The position numbers and the translations under genes are program-made. A stretch of 64,000 bases of DNA. Origin: Ctenosaura bakeri (taxonomy: Eukaryota > Chordata > Lepidosauria > Squamata > Iguanidae). Location: assembly GCA_948474755.1 (NCBI GenBank), contig CAOLHI010000391.1, positions 124,001-188,000 on the forward strand, in the 5' to 3' direction. This document shows, piece by piece, positions 1 through 11,742 of the stretch. Under the pieces are notes generated by a model that was not told where the DNA came from, made no database searches, and worked only from the letters and a program-made list of their open reading frames with translations. Position 1 is the first letter of the stretch, and each line of letters begins with the position of its first letter.

Positions 1-2010
1 AACAAAGATCCTTACAGCCATATGTGCAACTATTCCTTAGCTTTACATACAGCATTATGATTATTTTTTTAAGAAGATGCTACATCAAAATATGGGCTAG
101 GATACTATTTGATTTTTTTCAATTGCAAGTACAGTTTCACCAGAGAAAGAAGCTAGGTTTACATTATCTCCATTTTGGTAAAAGTGTCTTTTCCCTGTCA
201 GTTCTATCTAAGCCCTGAAATAAATGCATGTTCTCTCAAATTATGGGTTGATTGAACTACTGTTTGCATGAATATAATCAGCTCAACCTCTAGATAATCT
301 TTAGACAGACACAATTAACCTCCATGCAGATCAGCCAATGTTAACTCATATTTCTCTTTTCTGTTTCTATTTCATATTCAAGAAGGTGTCACTGGTTTCA
401 CCCCTCTTATAACTCTAAAACTTCCACAGCTATTATTATAACTAGAACAGAGAGAAATTAATATGGATATTTAAAGAAATAAAGAGATCCCACATTGCCA
501 AGTGTAGTGTAGGAGGCCAGAAGGTGGAACTCCATTGTAGTTCTCCATTCATCACCCCAGGACTCACAGGTTTGCTGTGATAAGCCTCCTGCATTGCCAT
601 GTCTTGGCTCGTGAAGAGAGCAGAGGACTGGAGCAGCATCTGGCTATGTCCCATAACCAGAAGCAGGCTGATAATATCTTCCACTGAGACCTGCTGGGGC
701 ATAACTGCACACTTCTCTGATCTTCTCCAATCTCATTGTCACTTTCTACCAGCCACAAAATGGCCAATTAGGAGAAATATTGTAGCAAAACTGTGAGTTC
801 TTGATGTGTGTAGTGGAGGACTTGGTCACTGCAGAAGGTAGAAGAGAATACCAACTTCTACAATAACCAAAACAAGATATAACCAAGGTAGACTTATGCT
901 TGTATATATCATTAACAGGATGCTGCCCTATGTTTGATATGACAGTCACATAAAATTTAAAAGATTCTGCTCAAAATTCTCAAAAATATCCTTAAAAGAT
1001 AGCATTAAAAGTAAATAGAAAATATCGCTAATAATACACATGCACACATACACAGATATATACACTCTCACACACTTTCTCTCACACACAATGTCTCCAC
1101 TTGTTATGTTACTTTTGAAATATATATTAAAAGTGCTTTTATTGTTCCCTTAAAATCTGGGTAACCTATTACAGGTAACTAAGCCACTTATAACCTATAA
1201 CTTCCAAGTTCTAAGGTATTCACGTATTTAAGTTTAAAAAAAATAATTGTAGTGATTAAATTCTATGAGTAGCATGAAAAGTTTTCCAGTGGCTTGACAT
1301 AGGTTAGCACTCACTCTCAGCTTCATTTTCTCATCTGCAATATATGAAAAATAATAGTACTGATTTCCCTTACAAGCTACTTATAAGGATGATGACTAGC
1401 TAATGTACAATGGCAGCTGGTGGATTCCATGTCAGTGGGGCAGTTAATCCATTCTACATTTCAGCCAGAACTTTACAGGCACTATCCAAGGTGCTGAACT
1501 CATCTTGAGGACAGAGCTCAGCAACTTGGCTAGCTTATTTAAAGTTAAGACAAAAACCTGGACTAGATTCTTTTCCTCAATATAAAAACCACTAGCTGCT
1601 GATAATAATAAAGTAACAAAAAAGTTATAAGAATAGCTATTATCATTAACTTTTTGTTCCACAGATGTATACATTCTTTTGTTCTATGAATCCATGTCTG
1701 TAAACTGTGTTTTATTGGCTCATTACAGTATGTCAGTTTAGTTAAAAAAGCTAGTGCTCAGACCATACCAATTCAAAACAGGATTTCTTGCTGATTTTGA
1801 GTGATCAGAACTGATTTGTCTGTTTGAGACTAACACCAAATCTGTTAAATAGCTGAGTAAAACAATTTTAGGGATGTGTGGCATATTAAATCTGGCAATT
1901 TCTTTGTTTATTTCAATAGACTGTTCCCTAATTGGCAATTCTACAACACGTTCTAAAAACTGCTCCCTATCAGGGCTGCATTAAGGTTTTTGTAGGTCCC
2001 AGGCAGTCTT
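1..2010. other. Gene-free intronic sequence
   Basis: This AT-rich WNT7A intron sequence shows no recognisable exon or long repeat. Only a degenerate CA/TA stretch (1035-1090) stands out. The short open frames here show no family similarity. Confidence 0.7.
1035..1090. repeat. Degenerate CA-rich microsatellite
   Basis: Runs of acac/cacaca are interrupted by tata and tctct. It is low complexity and has no implied function. Confidence 0.7.
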
Positions 2011-2255
2011 AGAATCATAGAATCATAGAGTTGGAAGAGACCACAGGGGCCATCTAGTCCAACCCCCTGCCATGCAGGAACACACATCAAAGTATTTCCA
2101 ACAGATGGCCATCTAGCCTCTGCTTAAAAATCTCTAAGGAAGGAGACTCCATCATACTCCAAGGCAGCAGATTCCACTGCTGGACAGCCCTGACTGTCAG
2201 GAAGTTCTTCCTGAGGTTCAGGTGGAATCTCTTTGTCTTGTATTTGACTACCCAC
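2011..2255 (-). mobile_element. CR1 LINE, 3' end
   Basis: The sequence opens with agaatcatagaatcatagag, the reverse complement of the ATTCTATGATTCTATG terminal octamer repeats of CR1. It continues with ttggaagagaccacagggg, ccatctagtccaaccccctg and ctgtcaggaagttcttcctg, all familiar from sauropsid CR1 3' ends. The element reads on the minus strand with its 3' end at the left. It is a 5'-truncated copy of about 245 bp, as is usual for CR1. Confidence 0.92.
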
Positions 2256-4379
2256 CTTTCCTTGACATATCACTAGGGATGAAAATATAAAATACCTTTA
2301 TTTTGAAATCTTGTTTTCTTTCCCAATTCCTATACATTTTTTTTAATCATGTTTTTGTACACCCTAGGCACTGTGCCTAAAGTGGCCTAATATTCATATG
2401 TCTGAAGTCTCCAGCATCTTTCTTCCTGGAGATTTGTGTTGGAGGCCAGTATCAGTGAAACAAAATCTTATAAAAGCTGGCCTTGAGTGTGTTTAAACAA
2501 CACAAAATTTTGCCCAATTCTAATGATTTTTTTAAAAAAATCTATTTCAATTCAGGTTTCCCTTACACAATGAAAGTGCTGTCCCATTGGTTGTGACTGT
2601 GTCATTAGTAGTGCTCAAGCCCTTTGCTCTTTCTCCTTCAGTGGGAAGAGACTTGGGACTTGGTTGCGTCTTGTTTTCAGTAGGCTTATTAAAATAAATG
2701 AGAAAAGTTTTGTTAGTAGAAATTCAAGAAATCTGTTGTTTTTACATTCTTGTATACAGAATGTTTCTCCACTGTCAATGAAGAACATATAGGAAGGAAG
2801 AGAGATGAGGGGAGTGAGGATCACAAGATGAAGATTATAGCTGCTTTTGTAGCTTAGACTTCCTGCAGACCGTACATCCTGGCATGGCATATCTCAACAA
2901 AGACCAAACTGGATATAACTGACAGTAGGGAGATCTGGGGGTTTTCTGGCCTTTACAGAGAACTCAGCCATAATCCTTCTCTTTATGAAGTCCAAGTCTG
3001 ACAGGTGAAAAAGTCAAACATTATAATTATAGCCTATTGGTTTTGATGTAAAACCACAAGATTACAAAATGGAGGAGGAGGCTGTTCTCACCTAAAATTG
3101 GTCAGACTGGTACCTCTAAGGAAGCTGTACTCACGTGGTTGCAGGCTCAGAGTCTGTCTCAGAGGCATGAGTTAAACATTAAATGTAACATTGCCATTTA
3201 TTTTCAAGACATTTCTCTAGGGGGTGAGGAGCAGGGACAGGTCTTACCAGCCACTGTTGGCTCCTCCTCCATTCTTGGCATTGTCACTCCTTAAAAAAAA
3301 GGCTAGATTTGAAAAAGGTTTACACCTTTTTATAAATAATATTGTTGGAGGATAATTAAGGTTCCTAGATCTCATAGCCTGGTCCTAAGTGTCAGGCCTG
3401 GACCCTCTTTTAATGGTCCTCAGGACGAGGGGAAGACTCTCAGGGAAAGAGTACTGTCTTGAAAAGCATACATATCCCATCTTTCATTTGTTTGATTCAG
3501 TCTTTTTGATTTGAATGGCATTCCGAGCAACTGAGGTGGAGGCATCATGCTCAATGACTTCATCAGGTGCTGCCCCTTATTACATCAGCTTTCTAGCAAC
3601 ATCAGAGCTGGGCCTCCTGCAATATCACAAGGAGTCATCCCCAGGTCTCAGGTTTGGGCACCAAAATCTCAGGACCTGGGAACCCTAAATATGCATGTTT
3701 CATATTTATTTCTCCCCAGACTCACACATAGTACAGATTATTGCTGAACAACTTTTTTCATGGCATCTGCTTACCTATGCTTTCTGTCATTTCTTTTTAT
3801 GCAGAAACATTGGGCCCTGTATACTTTGTTATGCTCTTACACAGTGCAACTTTTTAATTTTTCAAAATTACAGTCATTTTCAGTCAAATTATTACAGGAA
3901 ATGTGATCCTCCAGGCTTACCAATCAAGACTCTAGGAAAGATAAGACACCCCTGATGCTACAACACAACCTCTGTGGCAACTACATTTCGGGGGTGGGCT
4001 TAGCTGGTAGGAGGAGGTCAAGCTGCAACTTCAGAAAGAAAGAAAAAGAAGAGAAAAGAATACCAGTCTAATTATAATTGATCTCTGGAGAGAACTGATT
4101 TTTTTCCTTAAAAGGAGAAAATTCCTACTTTTCCTAACACTGAGACAAGAGACTGAGTCCAATGTTGCAAATATCCTGCAGTCTCACTTGATAATGTATT
4201 GTGGCCATATTGCACTACAGTTTCCAGATTGGCCAGAGAGTAATACTATTGATTTATCTTGTTCAGGAACCAGGTTTTAGTCAGAATCTTAAAGGAGCTA
4301 CCCAAAGGGCTGAACCAAACTCAAAACATTGAAAAGCTTATTTATTGTCTGACTAAAATATATAGGAAGATATAGGACA
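2256..4379. other. Gene-free intronic sequence
   Basis: No exon or recognisable repeat was found. A short A/G-rich tract (agaaagaaagaaaaagaaga) lies at about 4035-4060. The small open frames look like chance. Confidence 0.6.
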
Positions 4380-4592
4380 GCCAGCGGCTCTGAAGACCAG
4401 GGTTTAAATCCGTGGTCAACCATGGAAACCCCAGGTGGGTTTCCATGGAAACTTGGCAAATCACGCTCTCTCAACCTTAGAAGAAGGCAAAAGCAATCCC
4501 TCTCTGAACACATCCTGTCAAGAAAACCCCACAATAGGCTCACCTTAATGTCATAAATTGGATATGATTTGAAGGCACACAGCAACAACAAA
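4380..4592 (+). mobile_element. tRNA-derived SINE with BovB-like tail (Sauria-SINE type)
   Basis: It contains the B-box-like gaccagggtttaaatcc, the body motifs ggtcaaccatggaaacc and cctctctgaacacatcctg, and the tail gatttgaaggcacacagcaa. The head is shortened. The body holds a small inverted repeat: catggaaaccc is followed shortly by gggtttccatg. No clear target duplication was found. Confidence 0.88.
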
Positions 4593-5347
4593 ACATACTG
4601 CTGATTTATTATGATACCCAGCTACCCAGGTACAATGATTTGAATCCGGAAATCTGTGAAGTAGAACTCTTCAAACCAGATGATCTCTCAAACAGAAGGA
4701 AGGAGAATGGATTTTTGCTTATTTCATTCTCCCCAGTGCACTCACCTAACCCTCTTTCTCTATCGGGAAGTCTTTATGGGTGCCCAATTCCTTATGCCAA
4801 TGGAAGGAGCCCTTCAGTTTATGGAGAACCAACTCTGACTCTGATCCAAGATCCAGGAAATTTGATGTGGTCACCAAGACCACATGTGAAGCTGTCATAC
4901 AGAAAATTCACAGTATTGTTTGCTTTGACTGCTGTCTTTTTAGCTGGAAATGTTAGGACTTGAAACAGAGATCTTTTGCACATTCCTTTTTTTAGCTGTA
5001 TCCAAGGATAGCAGCACAGACCAACATCACCATTCTCTACCCCCTACTCACACTCAAGTATTTATTTACTGGTCAGAAAAATGTGTTTATCTACTGGACA
5101 TAAAAATGTGAATTGGGAGGGGGAAAAGTGGAACTGAGATCCACCCTTGGTTATTAAGCCCAGCATAGTTCTTCCCCATGAGGTTACACTGGCTGCACCA
5201 CTCATGGAGGCTTCTCTTGCAAAAATGACAGTACCTTCCAGTTCATTCACATGGTCTGCATGTGCTGAGCCTTCTTACTTGACTCTGGAAGAGGCAGAAT
5301 GCAATGTGAGTACCTCCTCACTTCAGGAATGGGAATTATGCAGGTCT

Positions 5348-5390
5348 CCAGATGCTGTTGAAATGCCACTCCCAGCAGCCCTAGCCAGCA
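5348..5390 (+). repeat. Fragment of the 'actcccagcagccctagccagca' interspersed repeat
   Basis: The run ccactcccagcagccctag resembles a repeat common in squamate genomes (a tccagatgttgttggac-like start followed by ctcccatcatccctagcc). The fragment accounts for part of a 138-codon open frame across 5147-5563. The family is not classified here. Confidence 0.5.
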
Positions 5391-5811
5391 GAGACTATGG
5401 TGAAGAGTACTGGGATCATAGTAGGACAGCTTTGGGAGAGCTTCATGATTCTCCCCTCTTACATTCTCCACTCACTGAAATCTCTCTTAGCTCATATTCA
5501 AAACATTTTCATCCTGAGAAGTTAAGAGTATTTGCCAATATTCCAGGAAGTCTAACCAGTTGACTTCTAGGACTGATACTTGAGACAATTTGTCTTTATA
5601 CAGGAAATGTTAACTTACAGCATTATAGTCATGTATAAAGCTGCTATAGCAGTTTCTGGAGGAGTGACCAAGTATCTGTTTGCAATGTCTGTTTTATAGG
5701 TAAAGTTGTCATCTAGACTTGCTGAGTCCAAAATTTTGTTAGGTCATATCTACAGAATAAATTTACACAAGATTAGGAATTATTCAACATACTACTTTAG
5801 ATTACATTTTG

Positions 5812-6026
5812 CGGGCCACTACAGTGTGAGTGGTTTGAGTGCTTGACTAGGAATCTGGAAGACCTGAGTTCAAATCCCTGGTCAGCCATGGGAGCTCAAT
5901 GGGTGACCTGTGGAAAATCAGACTCTTTCACCCTTAGAGGAAAGCAATGGCAAACCTCCTCTGAATAAATCTTGCCAAGATACAGTCACCATAAATCAGA
6001 ATTTGACTAGAAGACATATAACAACC
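5812..6026 (+). mobile_element. tRNA-derived SINE with BovB-like tail
   Basis: This is nearly full length: an A-box-like region (gtgagtggtttgagtgc), the B-box-like gagttcaaatccctgg, the body ggtcagccatggg, caaacctcctctgaataaa and cttgccaaga, then a decayed tail ending in aacaacc. It has lost part of the ggtcaccataagtcgga segment. Confidence 0.87.
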
Positions 6027-6685
6027 TTTCCTCCAAAAACCTAGAAAACTGAATTTTTTAAATATTTCTGGGGCAGAGATATACCAGTACCCTTACTTAG
6101 GAGTCACTTGGGGGAGAAACCTACAAAAATTTCTTCTAGAGATCTGGATAGACGTCTCTAGGCTTAACAGTGTTAAACTGAGTTTTGCTTACTGAACCTA
6201 ATTGTCTAGGGGGGAAAAAATTAATGGTTTGGTCAAAAGAGTTCCTTCCCCAAGTTGAACAGCTCTTGTTTTTTTTAATGAAAGAGATGGGGATAATCTC
6301 TATGGAAAGAAGTGAAGGGATGTACGAGGTCCTTTGGGGGCAATTTTCTCCCCCTTCAATCACAAAGCATCCTATACTTTGTCCCATACTATTCCTCAAG
6401 AATGTCCCATCTCTCAGGAACACCTTTTCAGGGAGCTGCAGTGAGAAGGAAGAATTAATTAGTGGAAATTATGCAGCACCTCAGTTTCCCTCTAGAACAT
6501 CCTATGAGCTGAGTTCCACTCACTGGAACTCTGGATCCAAGCCAGTATGTTTGCAATATGTGTTGATGATAAGAATCCCACATTAACTTAACAAGTTAAC
6601 AGCAATCTGATATAAGTTAAGGGTTTGTTGGTTCTTGCTATAAGAAATGACAGCTTCTAAAAATATTTTCAGAATATTTTTTTCC

Positions 6686-6879
6686 TGTTGTTATTGTTTT
6701 GTGCCTTCAAGTCATTTCTGACTCATGACAATCCTCAGGTGAACCTATCACAAGGTTTTCTGGGGCTGAGAGTATGTGATGCACCCAGGGTCATTCAGTG
6801 GATTTCCATGGCTGAGTGGGGATTCAAACCCTGGTCTTCAGGGTTGTAGTCCAATATTCACATCACTACATCACACTTA
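6686..6879 (-). mobile_element. tRNA-derived SINE with BovB-like tail
   Basis: It reads in reverse: tail first (tgttgttattgttttgtgcc, ttcaagtcatttctgac), then ggtgaacctatcacaagg, the body tggatttccatggctgag, the B box as ggattcaaaccctggtc, and the head catcactacatcacact. It is essentially full length apart from small deletions. Confidence 0.9.
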
Positions 6880-8084
6880 AGGGATACATGCAATACTATA
6901 GAGTCACTGAGGTAAAGAAAATGACTAGTTTATAAGCATATGAAAGCTGCTTCTTTTATAAAGCAGCATGTATGACTGAGAATCCTAAATACCCTTCCTT
7001 AAACTGGAAGTCCAAGGATTCCATAGGATGGAACCACAACAGTTAAAGTAGAATAACAGCACCATAGTTGTATAATGTGAAAAAGCCCTCACTCTAAATA
7101 CCATGATTGGAAACCAGCATACTTCTGCACTGTGGCAATTCTAGTTTGGGAAAAGCTCTATGCATCAGTGGTGAGGAATCAATAGCCCTTCAGAAGTTAT
7201 TGTACTACAGGTCCCATCACCCAGCCAGAATAACCAAGTATTACAATAATGAAAGGATGATCAAATTTGCAATCAAATATCTCCTCCATCTCTACCATCT
7301 GTGATGGCAAAAAATTAAAATATAAAAAATGTTAAAAAATGACAATTATAGTTTGCCTTAAATAAGGGGTTATTCCAGATGTAACATTTACTCCATGGTT
7401 CCTCCACCCACTTTTCATGGAGCTAATGATTCCCTTCCATTTTTAAAAAGTTTTATGCAGAATATCAAAATGGGTGTAAAAGTTAGCACCTCTTTCTGAG
7501 AAGAGGTGGTGGTGGTGACACATGCAGGTAGGTGTTTGGTGCTACACACATAGTCACACAGAGTCCCTCAGACTTTGTATTGCCACTGACTGAGTGGCAG
7601 AATGTTACCCTATGGCATTAGGATTGACTTTAGCACACTGAAGGCTACCACAGACCAAGGGAATTTCAGGTTGATGGCTTTTTCTGTTTTATAAACAGAT
7701 GTTGAAAGCTGAGATAAGAAGAGAGGGGTTCATACATCACTTCTGAGTCTGTAGTACATATAGACAAGATATTGGGGGTTAATACAGATAAGCATGGAAT
7801 TATGATCCTTCCCTTATCCTCTCCCCCCGCCCCTGACTCGGTTTGCTTTTAGAGAACATAGTGGAAGCTGGCTAGAAATCCTCACCCTGGTGTTTTTCAG
7901 TGTTCTGCTTTGGCCATCTACTGTAATGTGCAGCCCAGAGCTTGAACAAGCTACTGTTTTACACTGTAGCTCTCAGAATTCCCTCACTAACATGATCACT
8001 CAGCCCAGCTGAAAAAACAAACAAACACTTTTCCAAGCTCTGTTGTGTCTTGGTTTTCCATCCATCCATTCTTCCATCTATCCA
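6880..8084. other. Gene-free intronic sequence
   Basis: No exon was found. A short fragment at about 7190-7240 (tactacaggtcccatcaccc) resembles the same repeat as 5348-5390. A TCCA-rich stretch lies at 8058-8085. Confidence 0.55.
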
Positions 8085-8505
8085 TCATTTTATTTATATT
8101 TCATCTTCCTCCACCAAGAGTGGGATTTAAGGCAGCTTACAGAATAAAAAGAGATACAAATAAAAAATCACACATTGCTAAAAAGAAGTAAAGATTAAAA
8201 ATAATATTAAACTATTTATGGGATCATAACCATATAAACATTAAAATCAGTACAGCAGTAAGTCAGAAAACCTATTATATAAAACAATCAGTTACCAAAT
8301 CCCCACTAGAATAGAAAAGTCTTCACTTGATGGTGGAAAGAGGGAATCAGCCTAGCCTCTTGGAGAAGAGAGTTCCAGGATATAGGAGCAGCCATGGAGA
8401 AGGCCCTCTCTTGTGAGCCTATAAAGGTGATGGGATGAAGAAAAGTGTCTTCCCCGCGAGTTTGGGCGGGCTCATATGAGAAGATCAGTTGCATAGGGAC
8501 AGGGG
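8085..8505 (-). mobile_element. L2/CR1-like LINE, ORF2 C-terminus and 3' UTR
   Basis: The minus strand encodes RAFSMAAPISWNSLLQEAR and further on FHHQVKTFLF. This is the usual C-terminal tail of ORF2 in L2/CR1-type LINEs (…RAFSxxAPxxWNSLPxEAR…). The 3' UTR follows to the left and ends in a region that reads, on the minus strand, as a degraded …gggatataaataaa… terminus. It is a 5'-truncated relic. Confidence 0.75.
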
Positions 8506-8520
8506 ACTGGAGGAAGACAG

Positions 8521-8660
8521 TTTTCCCCAGGCGGCAATGTTTTTGGGGTGTCCGAGTCCGTACATGCCCTGGCCACACCCCACATGACCTGGCCATGCCC
8601 CCACACACAGTGGCCCTCCATACTGCCCCCCTTCACACACTCCAAGCTCCACCACTGGGG
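8521..8660 (-). repeat. Repeat shared with 58204-58390 (hAT-like ends)
   Basis: Read on the minus strand it starts near cagtggtggagcttggagtg and ends near the complement of ggcggcaatgtttttggggt. A second copy lies at 58204-58390 in the opposite orientation. The CAGTGG start resembles hAT termini. The middle is CA/CCC-rich (ggccacacccc, catgcccccacacac). Confidence 0.6.
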
Positions 8661-8975
8661 AAGATACGGTCATTTCAGGTAGCTTTCTCTCTTGAATCAT
8701 CTGTAGTTACTATCTCTGCAAATGTCTATCTGCATACATGCCTTAGCAGCATGGTCATGCTCTGATATGTGTCATGTTCTAGATCCGTGTCCCTTGTACT
8801 GAGGGGCTGTGCCAATTAAAACATGACAATAAAATATTTTCACACTTCTTTTAAGTTTTTTTAAATGAATCTTTTAGTTGTTAAATGAAAGAATATCCCA
8901 ATGTGTGCATTCTGCCTCCACTAATCCAATACAAAAATATAGCTCACTATAAAGAATACTCATCCAAAATAATAT

Positions 8976-9489
8976 GGCCCTTTCCACACAAGGCGAGTGA
9001 ATCACTCCGTGCCGTTACTTACTGGCTCTTCTTGGGTCTGAAGTAGTGCAGACTTTCCCTTGAGCCCTTCCGCAGGGCTCCTCCATTAGTGCAGGGCGAA
9101 CCAGAGCAGTGCGAGGTCTGTAGATCCACACTTCTCCAGCTCAAAATGGTGACTTACTGTGGCTTCCAGCTCAAAACGGCAGCTTCTGGTGTCTTCATGG
9201 GGGTGGACCAACCGCTGATGCTGGCCACACCCACGGCCTGCCCTCCACTGATCACAGGAGCCTGAGCATCTGCACAGGTAAGTAGGAACGCAATGGCGCG
9301 TTCCAGAAAATGTAAAGACCTGATTTTTCCGGTCTTTACTTAGCGCGGGGGAGGAGCACTTGGGGGGGTTGGATCGGACTGAGGTGCGGAACTAAGTTAA
9401 ATAGTCTGCACCTAGTCCGATCCAAGGTGCGGACGACCTCCATGCCAGGACGCCTTGGCCCGTTTTAACTGCCTTGTGTGGAAAGGGCC
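8976..9489. mobile_element. 514-bp MITE with perfect 19-bp terminal inverted repeats
   Basis: The left end GGCCCTTTCCACACAAGGC is the exact reverse complement of the right end GCCTTGTGTGGAAAGGGCC. The interior is GC- and CpG-rich compared with its flanks and shows no transposase. The flanks do not give a clean target duplication (tat versus aat). The GGCC(C/A)TTTC end is shared with many other elements in this window, which points to one superfamily. Confidence 0.85.
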
Positions 9490-9626
9490 AATGTTTGGAA
9501 AACAAGGTCGGTTTCCCTTCTTTGCATGCTTAATAAATTTTCCATGTTAAAATGGAAGATGTGGTGAAAAACCAGGGGAAATTTACAAGTAAATGACAAC
9601 AACCCACAATGCCCCTGTAGAAATTC

Positions 9627-9962
9627 ATACCAGCCAAGTGTCCGAATTTGTCAGGGACAGTCCCAATTAATTCATGTCCCCCTTTCTGTCTCTTCCTTCT
9701 GCTTTCCCCCTTTGTCCTTTGCTTAGTTCCATTAGTGTAAAATAAGTTCAGATTTCAAAAGAGGTTTGCAATCAGTTAACTCTGCAGCAAGAGAGAAGAG
9801 GAAGGACAGAATTTTGCCCTTCCCTGTAGACTCAGGCAAAAGCAGTCTGCCACAGCCTTTCTTGTCTTGTGTTTTTTTCTTCCTTAATAACATTGTTACC
9901 ACATCCTGATGTTGCTTGACTTCACATGTCCTGGTTTACACCTGTGAGATACTGGAGGGTAT
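9627..9962 (+). repeat. Unclassified repeat family A (TACCCTCCAAC ends), copy 1
   Basis: Four copies occur in the window (also 15343-15703, 21076-21408 and 60541-60910). Shared blocks are gtcagggacagtccc-like at the start, ctcaggcaaaagcagtctgc in the middle, and cctgtgagatactggagggt at the end. The left atacc and right ggagggtat suggest short inverted ends, as in a non-autonomous DNA transposon. Confidence 0.7.
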
Positions 9963-10352
9963 GAAATACGACAAATGAGGCAGGTTGATGGCATGAAAAA
10001 AACCTTCATCAGGAACTGGTCCAAATAACTTATTGTTGCCTTCATGGGTCTGTTTGTATCCTTACCAGTCTTCCCCAGTGTGATGGCTTCCTGATGTGTT
10101 GAATTAACATTCCCATAATTCCCATATAGTTTTTGAAATGCTCATTAGTGAAAGGCTTCAAAGAGAAATGTAGACTTAGAGAGCCCAGTCATTATGGTTC
10201 CATCAGTTCTTTTCAAGGACTTGGAGTAGTGATTTTTAACCTTTTCTTTTCTGGGGACCCCCTGTAAATATAATTTGTTGGCAGGCCCTCCAAGACTAAA
10301 CTCAAGCTTTAAATACATAAATTTAGATTTGAATATTTATTTATTTATGGCT

Positions 10353-10545
10353 TCTTGAGATTAGGATTCAAATACCTGCTCAGACACTGGGTGACCTTGG
10401 GCAAGTCACATTCTCTCAGTCTCAGAGGAAGGCAAAGGCAAACCTTTGAACAAATCTTGCCAAAAAAACAAAAACAAACCACCCTGTGAGAGGTTCACCT
10501 TAGGGTTACCATAAGCCAAAGTGACTTGAAGGCACAGAACAACAG
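10353..10545 (+). mobile_element. tRNA-derived SINE with BovB-like tail, 5'-truncated
   Basis: It has the B-box remnant aggattcaaatacctgc, then ctgggtgaccttgggcaagt, tctcagaggaaggcaaagg, an A-rich insertion, gttcaccttagggttaccat and the tail cttgaaggcacagaacaaca. Confidence 0.88.
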
Positions 10546-10600
10546 AGTGTTGCTGACGGGGATTAGTTTTTTCTAGCCATCGTGTCTCTCCCCTTTGAAA

Positions 10601-11080
10601 ACTGACTTATGGCAACCCTAAGGTGAACCTATCATGAGCAGTTTGGGCACCTGCACCTCCCTGCTGTCGTGTCTCTGTTCATGCTGCTGCTGTTGGTGCC
10701 TAGAAGCAGGGCTTCGCAGATCCCCTGTGAGGGCTCTACAGCCCCTCAGGCAAACCTAGCACCAGCACACACATACACACACACCGCTGCTGCACCCCTG
10801 TTGCTGATGTTGGTGTCCAGCAGCAGGGCTTTGCGGGCCCCTGTGAGAGCTCCATAGACCTTAGGTGAACGTATCGGGAGCAGTTCAAACACTGGAACCC
10901 CCCACTGCTGTGTCCTTGTGTCTGCTGTTGGAGTCCAACAGCAGGGTTTTGTGGACTCTTGTGAGGGCTCCACAGATCCTCATGAGCAGTTTTAGCACCT
11001 GCCCCATCCACTGCCGCTTGTTGGGGTCCAGATGCAGGGCTTTGCAGACCCCTGTGAGCACTCCTCAGACCCCCAGGGTG
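10601..11080. repeat. Degenerate minisatellite, four units of about 93-118 bp
   Basis: The landmark gcagggctttgc (and variants) recurs at 10706, 10823, 10941 and 11034, that is with spacings of 117, 118 and 93 bp. Each unit also carries cccctgtgagggctc-like sequence, and three carry gagcagtt. The left edge (gacttatggcaaccctaagg tgaacctatcatga) reads as a reversed SINE/BovB tail, and pieces of it recur inside the array (aggtgaacgtatc). Open frames across 10669-11197 follow from this periodic GC-rich DNA and are not genes. Confidence 0.75.
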
Positions 11081-11094
11081 AACCCAGGATAAAA

Positions 11095-11226
11095 ACCATT
11101 GGCTTGGAAAATGCATGGGTGCCTTGTGACCTAGCACAACCTCATAAATTCCATAGGGTTTTCTTGAGCAAGGAATACTCAGAGGTGGTTTTACCACTGC
11201 CTTCCTCTGAAATATAGCCTACTAAC
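11095..11226 (-). mobile_element. 5S-derived SINE, body segment
   Basis: Read on the minus strand it matches the body of the 5S-headed SINE at 16230: gtaggctatatttcagagga, accacctctgagtattcctt and aagaaaaccctatggaattt. The 5S head expected next is missing here but lies at 11637-11742 on the same strand. Confidence 0.78.
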
Positions 11227-11454
11227 ATATATACCCAACCTTGCCTGGGATTTTATTTTTTCATAGGTAATACTTGTTAGAAAGATTTGAAAGATCTAAT
11301 TCCTCCAAACTGTCTTGTCCCGGACCTGTAACTTTCCCTCATATTCCCCTAGCCAGTCTGTATTCAGAGTTATTAATATGCAGAGGTTGAGTTCCTGAGG
11401 GAATATGCTGCCCCCCCTTGCTTCTAGGTCTTGTCTCCATAGCAACCAGCCAGG

Positions 11455-11524
11455 ACCAAGAGCTCTCTGGCTGAGAATTCTAAAGGCCCCTCCCTAAACT
11501 GCAGACCCCAGGATTCCATAGAAT
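11455..11524. mobile_element. Fragment of the palindromic MITE family (GGCCATTTCCACACTA type)
   Basis: It contains ctctctggctgagaattct, ccctccctaaactgcagacc and ccaggattccatag, the centre and one arm of the palindromic MITE seen complete at 63559-63745. Both outer ends are missing. Confidence 0.7.
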
Positions 11525-11636
11525 CTTCTCAGGCAGCCAGTGATATGATGTCTTCGCCTCAGACAGTCAATCATATGAGGTCTTTGTCTGACACAGACAA
11601 ACATAAATACAAACTTTGACTTTTATATATTAGATA

Positions 11637-11742
11637 TCACTTGGTGTTCATTAGCAATCTCCCATCCAAGTGCTAACCAGAGCTGACCCTGCTTAGCTTC
11701 CAAGATCAGGTAGGATCTGGTGCATTCAGGGTATTTAGGCTG
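11637..11742 (-). mobile_element. 5S rRNA-derived SINE head
   Basis: On the minus strand it reads ctgatcttggaagctaagc, agggtcagctctggttagca and cttggatgggaga, which matches the 3' two-thirds of 5S rRNA including the internal promoter region. It is diverged, so it is a SINE relic and not a 5S gene. It is probably the head of the element whose body lies at 11095-11226. Confidence 0.8.

Noticed and set aside
5147..5563. 138-codon open frame on the + strand
   Set aside because: No domain or splice logic. It overlaps an interspersed repeat fragment at 5348-5390.
10736..11197. 153-codon open frame on the minus strand, and overlapping frames on both strands
   Set aside because: Lies in a GC-rich minisatellite and SINE body; the frame is a by-product of period and composition.
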